Assembly: GCF_025460805.1 (NCBI RefSeq)
Contig: NZ_JAMXFJ010000006.1
Coordinates: 62,001 to 126,000 of the forward strand
Direction: 5' to 3'
DNA length: 64,000 nt
From: Microvirga sesbaniae
GTDB taxonomy: Bacteria; Pseudomonadota; Alphaproteobacteria; Rhizobiales; Beijerinckiaceae
In this document: piece by piece, positions 61,594-64,000 of the stretch
Layout: every line of letters begins with the position of its first letter
Numbering within the stretch: the first letter of the stretch is position 1
Position numbers and translations under genes: made by a program
Notes under the pieces: model-generated
What the model saw: the letters and a program-made list of their open reading frames with translations, nothing else
Databases searched by the model: none
Told to the model about the DNA's origin: nothing

Positions 61594-62550
61594 CTAAATC
61601 CGTTCGATGATCTTTTCGCCGAACAGGCCCTGCGGCCTGTAGAGCAGGAACAGGAGGGCGATGACATAGGCGAGCCAGGTCTCAACGCCGCCGCCGACGA
61701 GCGGCCCCCAGTAGAACTCGCCGAGCTTCTCGCCGACCCCGATGATGAGCCCGCCGATGATGGCCCCCGGGATCGACGTGAACCCGCCCAGGATGAGCAC
61801 CGGAAGAGCCTTCAGGGCGATGATCTGGAGCGAGAACGACACGCCCGAGCGCGCCCCCCACATGATTCCCGCGACAAGAGCCACCAAGCCGGCCGCGAAC
61901 CAGACGATCACCCAGATCTGGTTGAGCGAGATGCCCACGGAGAGCGCCGCCTTGTGGCTGTCGGCCACGGCCCGCAGGGCACGTCCGATGCGGGTCTTCG
62001 AGAAGAAAACGGCAAGCAGACCGATCATGATCGACGCGATGACGGCGGCCGCGATGTCGAGATGCTGGAGACGGATGGAGCCGCCGAGGGCATCGATCTC
62101 CGTCGTGCCCTGCGGCAGGAAGAGCTGCTCGGTGATCATCTCCCGCGGGTTGCCGCCGAAGATGAGTTCTCCGAACCCGATCAGGAAGTAGGTGAGCCCG
62201 AAGGTCGCCATGAACAGGATGATGTCGGGCTGGTTGACGAGGGGGCGGAGCACGACGCGCTCCACCACCATGGCGAGCACCAGCATGGCGACCGCCGCGA
62301 GGATCAGCGCCAGGAAGGCCGGCACCCCCTTCTCGTAGAGGCCGACCAGGATCAGCGCCGCGAACACGACCATGATCCCCTGAGCGAAGTTGAACACACC
62401 GGATGCCTTGAAGATGAGCACGAAGCCGAGCGCGATCAGCGCGTAGAGGACTCCCGACACCAGCCCTTCCCAGAGGGTCTGGATCAGGAGATCCGGAGCC
62501 TCGCCCATGAAGACGAAGGGTTCGATGAAGACCTTGTACAGCATGTCCAT
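61594..62550 (-). CDS. livH: Liv-type ABC transporter permease LivH
   Basis: 318-residue permease with about eight segments. LivH pattern GLVSGVLYALIALGFVLIFKASGVFNFAQG and SKTRIGRALRAVADSHKAALSVGIS. It starts 12 bp after livG. A one-codon-pair ambiguity exists between ATGs at 62550 and 62544. Confidence 0.92.
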   Translation of the reverse strand: MDMLYKVFIEPFVFMGEAPDLLIQTLWEGLVSGVLYALIALGFVLIFKASGVFNFAQGIMVVFAALILVGLYEKGVPAFLALILAAVAMLVLAMVVERVVLRPLVNQPDIILFMATFGLTYFLIGFGELIFGGNPREMITEQLFLPQGTTEIDALGGSIRLQHLDIAAAVIASIMIGLLAVFFSKTRIGRALRAVADSHKAALSVGISLNQIWVIVWFAAGLVALVAGIMWGARSGVSFSLQIIALKALPVLILGGFTSIPGAIIGGLIIGVGEKLGEFYWGPLVGGGVETWLAYVIALLFLLYRPQGLFGEKIIERI

Positions 62551-62562
62551 CGCCGGGGCCCT

Positions 62563-63363
62563 TCAGTGCGCCACGCCGAGATACGCGTCGATCACGCGCC
62601 GGTCGCTCTTGACCTCGGCCGGCGTGCCGTCGGCGATCTTGCGCCCGTATTCCAGCACCACGACCCGGTCGGAGAGATCCATCACCACGCCCATGTCGTG
62701 CTCGATCAACGCGATCGTGGTGCCGTATTGCTGGTTCACCTCCAGGATGAAGCGGGACATGTCCTCCTTCTCCTCGAGGTTCATGCCCGCCATGGGCTCG
62801 TCGAGCAGCAGCAGCTCCGGCTCCATGGCGAGGGCCCGCCCGAGCTCGACCCGCTTCTGAAGACCATAGGGCAGCCGCCCCACCGGAACCTTCCGGATGT
62901 GCTGGATCTCGAGGAAGTCGATGATCTCCTCGACGAAGCGGCGATGCTCGACCTCCTCCTTCATGGCCGGGCCATGGCGCAAGAGCTGCCAGAAGAAGCT
63001 CGCATGCATCTTGATGGAGCGGCCCGCCATGATGTTGTCCAGGGTCGACATGCTCTTGAAGAGAGCGACGTTCTGGAACGTGCGCGCGATGCCGCCGCGC
63101 GCCGCCACGTAGGGGCGCATCTTCGGGCGCTTCACGCCCTTGAAGGTGATGCGGCCCTCGGTGGGGTAATAGAAGCCGTTGATGCAGTTGAGCATCGAGG
63201 TCTTGCCCGCGCCGTTCGGCCCGATGATGGCGCGGATCTCGCTCTTGCGGATGTCGAAGGACACGTCCGTGAGGGCCTTGACGCCGCCGAACCCCAGGGA
63301 CACGTTCTCGACCGCAAGCAGCACGTCGCCCTTCGCCTGCACGGGATGGTCCGGCGCTCTCAT
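62563..63363 (-). CDS. livG: Liv-type ABC transporter ATP-binding protein LivG
   Basis: 266-residue ATPase with Walker A GPNGAGKTS, LivG-type insert around ARTFQNVALFKSMSTLDNIMAGR, signature LPYGLQKRVE, Walker B LLLLDEPMAGM and H-loop LIEHDMGVVM. Its ATG overlaps the end of the upstream CoA-ligase gene (ATGA), which couples transporter and ligase. Confidence 0.92.
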   Translation of the reverse strand: MRAPDHPVQAKGDVLLAVENVSLGFGGVKALTDVSFDIRKSEIRAIIGPNGAGKTSMLNCINGFYYPTEGRITFKGVKRPKMRPYVAARGGIARTFQNVALFKSMSTLDNIMAGRSIKMHASFFWQLLRHGPAMKEEVEHRRFVEEIIDFLEIQHIRKVPVGRLPYGLQKRVELGRALAMEPELLLLDEPMAGMNLEEKEDMSRFILEVNQQYGTTIALIEHDMGVVMDLSDRVVVLEYGRKIADGTPAEVKSDRRVIDAYLGVAH

Positions 63364-64000
63364 TCTGCGGCCTCCAGCACGGATCCCGGTTCCGCCGACG
63401 GATAGACGGGCATGTCCCTGATCCTGACCCGTGCGGAGATCACGCCCTTGCGGCCGTCTTCGAACGTGACCTCGGTCGAGATGTCGGCCTCCGGGGAGCC
63501 GTCGTAGAGCGCGTCGATCAGCGGAGCGTAACGCTCGGCGATGAACCCGCGACGCACCTTCTGGGTCCGGGTCAGCTCGCCGTCATCCGCGTCGAGCTCC
63601 TTGTGGAGGATGAGGAAGCGCTTGATCTGCGCGCCTCCCATGCGCGGTTCCGCGGCCAGCGAGCGATTGACCTCGTCCACGTGCTTCTCGATCATGTCGT
63701 AGACGAGCGGATGCCCGGCGAGCTCCTGATAGGAGGCATAGGTCACGCCGTTCCGCTCGGCCCAGTTGCTCACGGCCACGAGGTCGATGTTGATGAAGGC
63801 CGCCACATGGTCGCGCCCGTCGCCGAAGCAGACCGCCTCCTTGATGTTGGGATAGAACTTGAGCTTGTTCTCGACGTATTTCGGCGGGAAGAGCGCCCCG
63901 TCGCGCATCCGGCCCACATCCTTCGCCCGGTCGATGATCTTGAGGTGGCCGTTCGGGTCGAAGAAGCCGGCATCGCCGGAATGAACGAAGCCGTCCGGGG
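63360..64000 (-). CDS. Long-chain acyl-CoA synthetase-like AMP-binding protein (C-terminal part)
   Basis: Partial: 213 C-terminal residues before the window ends. The visible part has the ANL hinge (GFVHSGDAGFFDPNGHLKIIDRAKD), then LFPPKYVENKLKFYPNIKEAVCFGDGRDHVAAFINID, and LTRTQKVRRGFIAERYAPLIDALY, typical of the FadD-like synthetases that precede Liv-type transporters in alphaproteobacteria. It is the most upstream gene visible in the Liv operon. It lacks its N-terminus only because the window ends. Confidence 0.87.
   Translation of the reverse strand, partial: PDGFVHSGDAGFFDPNGHLKIIDRAKDVGRMRDGALFPPKYVENKLKFYPNIKEAVCFGDGRDHVAAFINIDLVAVSNWAERNGVTYASYQELAGHPLVYDMIEKHVDEVNRSLAAEPRMGGAQIKRFLILHKELDADDGELTRTQKVRRGFIAERYAPLIDALYDGSPEADISTEVTFEDGRKGVISARVRIRDMPVYPSAEPGSVLEAAE

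Noticed and set aside
60403..63405. A 1000-codon open frame on the plus strand across the Liv operon
   Set aside because: It is antisense to livG, livH and livM, is rich in Arg/Asp/Glu/His without any fold, and results from third-position GC in the real genes.
1..64000. tRNA, rRNA, tmRNA or RNase P RNA genes, and integrated elements
   Set aside because: I looked for cloverleaf arms, CCA ends and rRNA signatures on both strands and saw none; no transposase, integrase or phage gene is present.

Overview
The window is high-GC DNA from an alphaproteobacterium of the Hyphomicrobiales (Rhizobiales), most probably Methylobacteriaceae and perhaps Microvirga-like. The evidence is gene content and order: one bifunctional Rsh next to rpoZ, fabD-fabG then acpP-fabF-mltG-yicC-gmk, lptF-lptG-lptD-pdxA-rsmA, an Omp25/31-type barrel, and Liv-type operons with CoA ligases. 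Intergenic repeats resemble those of that order. The genus is inference. I see no rRNA or tRNA gene, CRISPR array, insertion sequence, prophage or origin. The DNA reads as ordinary chromosome.

Layout. 0.1-7.3 kb: ACT-domain protein, NYN nuclease-like protein, pyrE, a C26 amidotransferase paired with an AlaX editing protein, rsh and rpoZ. 7.6-14.5 kb (+): fatty-acid synthesis and cell-envelope/nucleotide genes. 14.5-22.7 kb (-): ddl, then lptF-lptG-lptD-pdxA-rsmA, so LPS export is linked to vitamin B6 synthesis and rRNA methylation. 22.8-27.2 kb (+): pepA, holC, a secreted S10-type peptidase and a lipoprotein. 27.6-31.6 kb (-): an AAC(3)-I-like acetyltransferase, several small proteins, a secreted protein and an ABC-F ATPase. 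31.7-39.8 kb: a Crp/Fnr regulator and two EmrAB-type efflux systems, one controlled by TetR and one by MarR, each with a visible operator. 40.1-43 kb (+): a polyamine-type ABC transporter without its binding protein. 43-48.5 kb: AsmA protein, 3-oxoacid CoA-transferase, isochorismatase-like hydrolase, and a membrane-anchored DJ-1/PfpI protein. 48.8-52.5 kb (-): iron(III) permease and binding protein plus a membrane-tethered cyclic-nucleotide-binding protein. 52.6-55.9 kb: lipoprotein, pentapeptide-repeat protein, HTH protein and outer-membrane barrel. 56.7-64 kb (-): a Liv-type ABC transporter between two CoA ligases, running off the end of the window.

Gene-free stretches are filled by two short repeat families. 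Family A is a REP pair of about 90 bp: two inverted hairpin arms bounded by CGTCAT...ATGACG, with arms of either GGCC or CACC type in which both stem sides change together. It is present in about fifteen full pairs. Family B has ends AGCATCGGAC...GTCCGATGCT with CTAG at the boundary. In four minus-strand genes the stop codon TAG lies inside that CTAG. Family A has also been captured in coding sequence twice: the C-terminal tail of the C26 protein and the N-terminus of the polyamine permease.

The best candidates for undescribed biology are a roughly 65-nt minus-strand small RNA with promoter and terminator upstream of the outer-membrane gene (about 54858-54922), a second possible RNA ending at 56639, the stop-codon association of family B, and a run of small ORFs with good ribosome binding sites at 28.4-29.0 kb.
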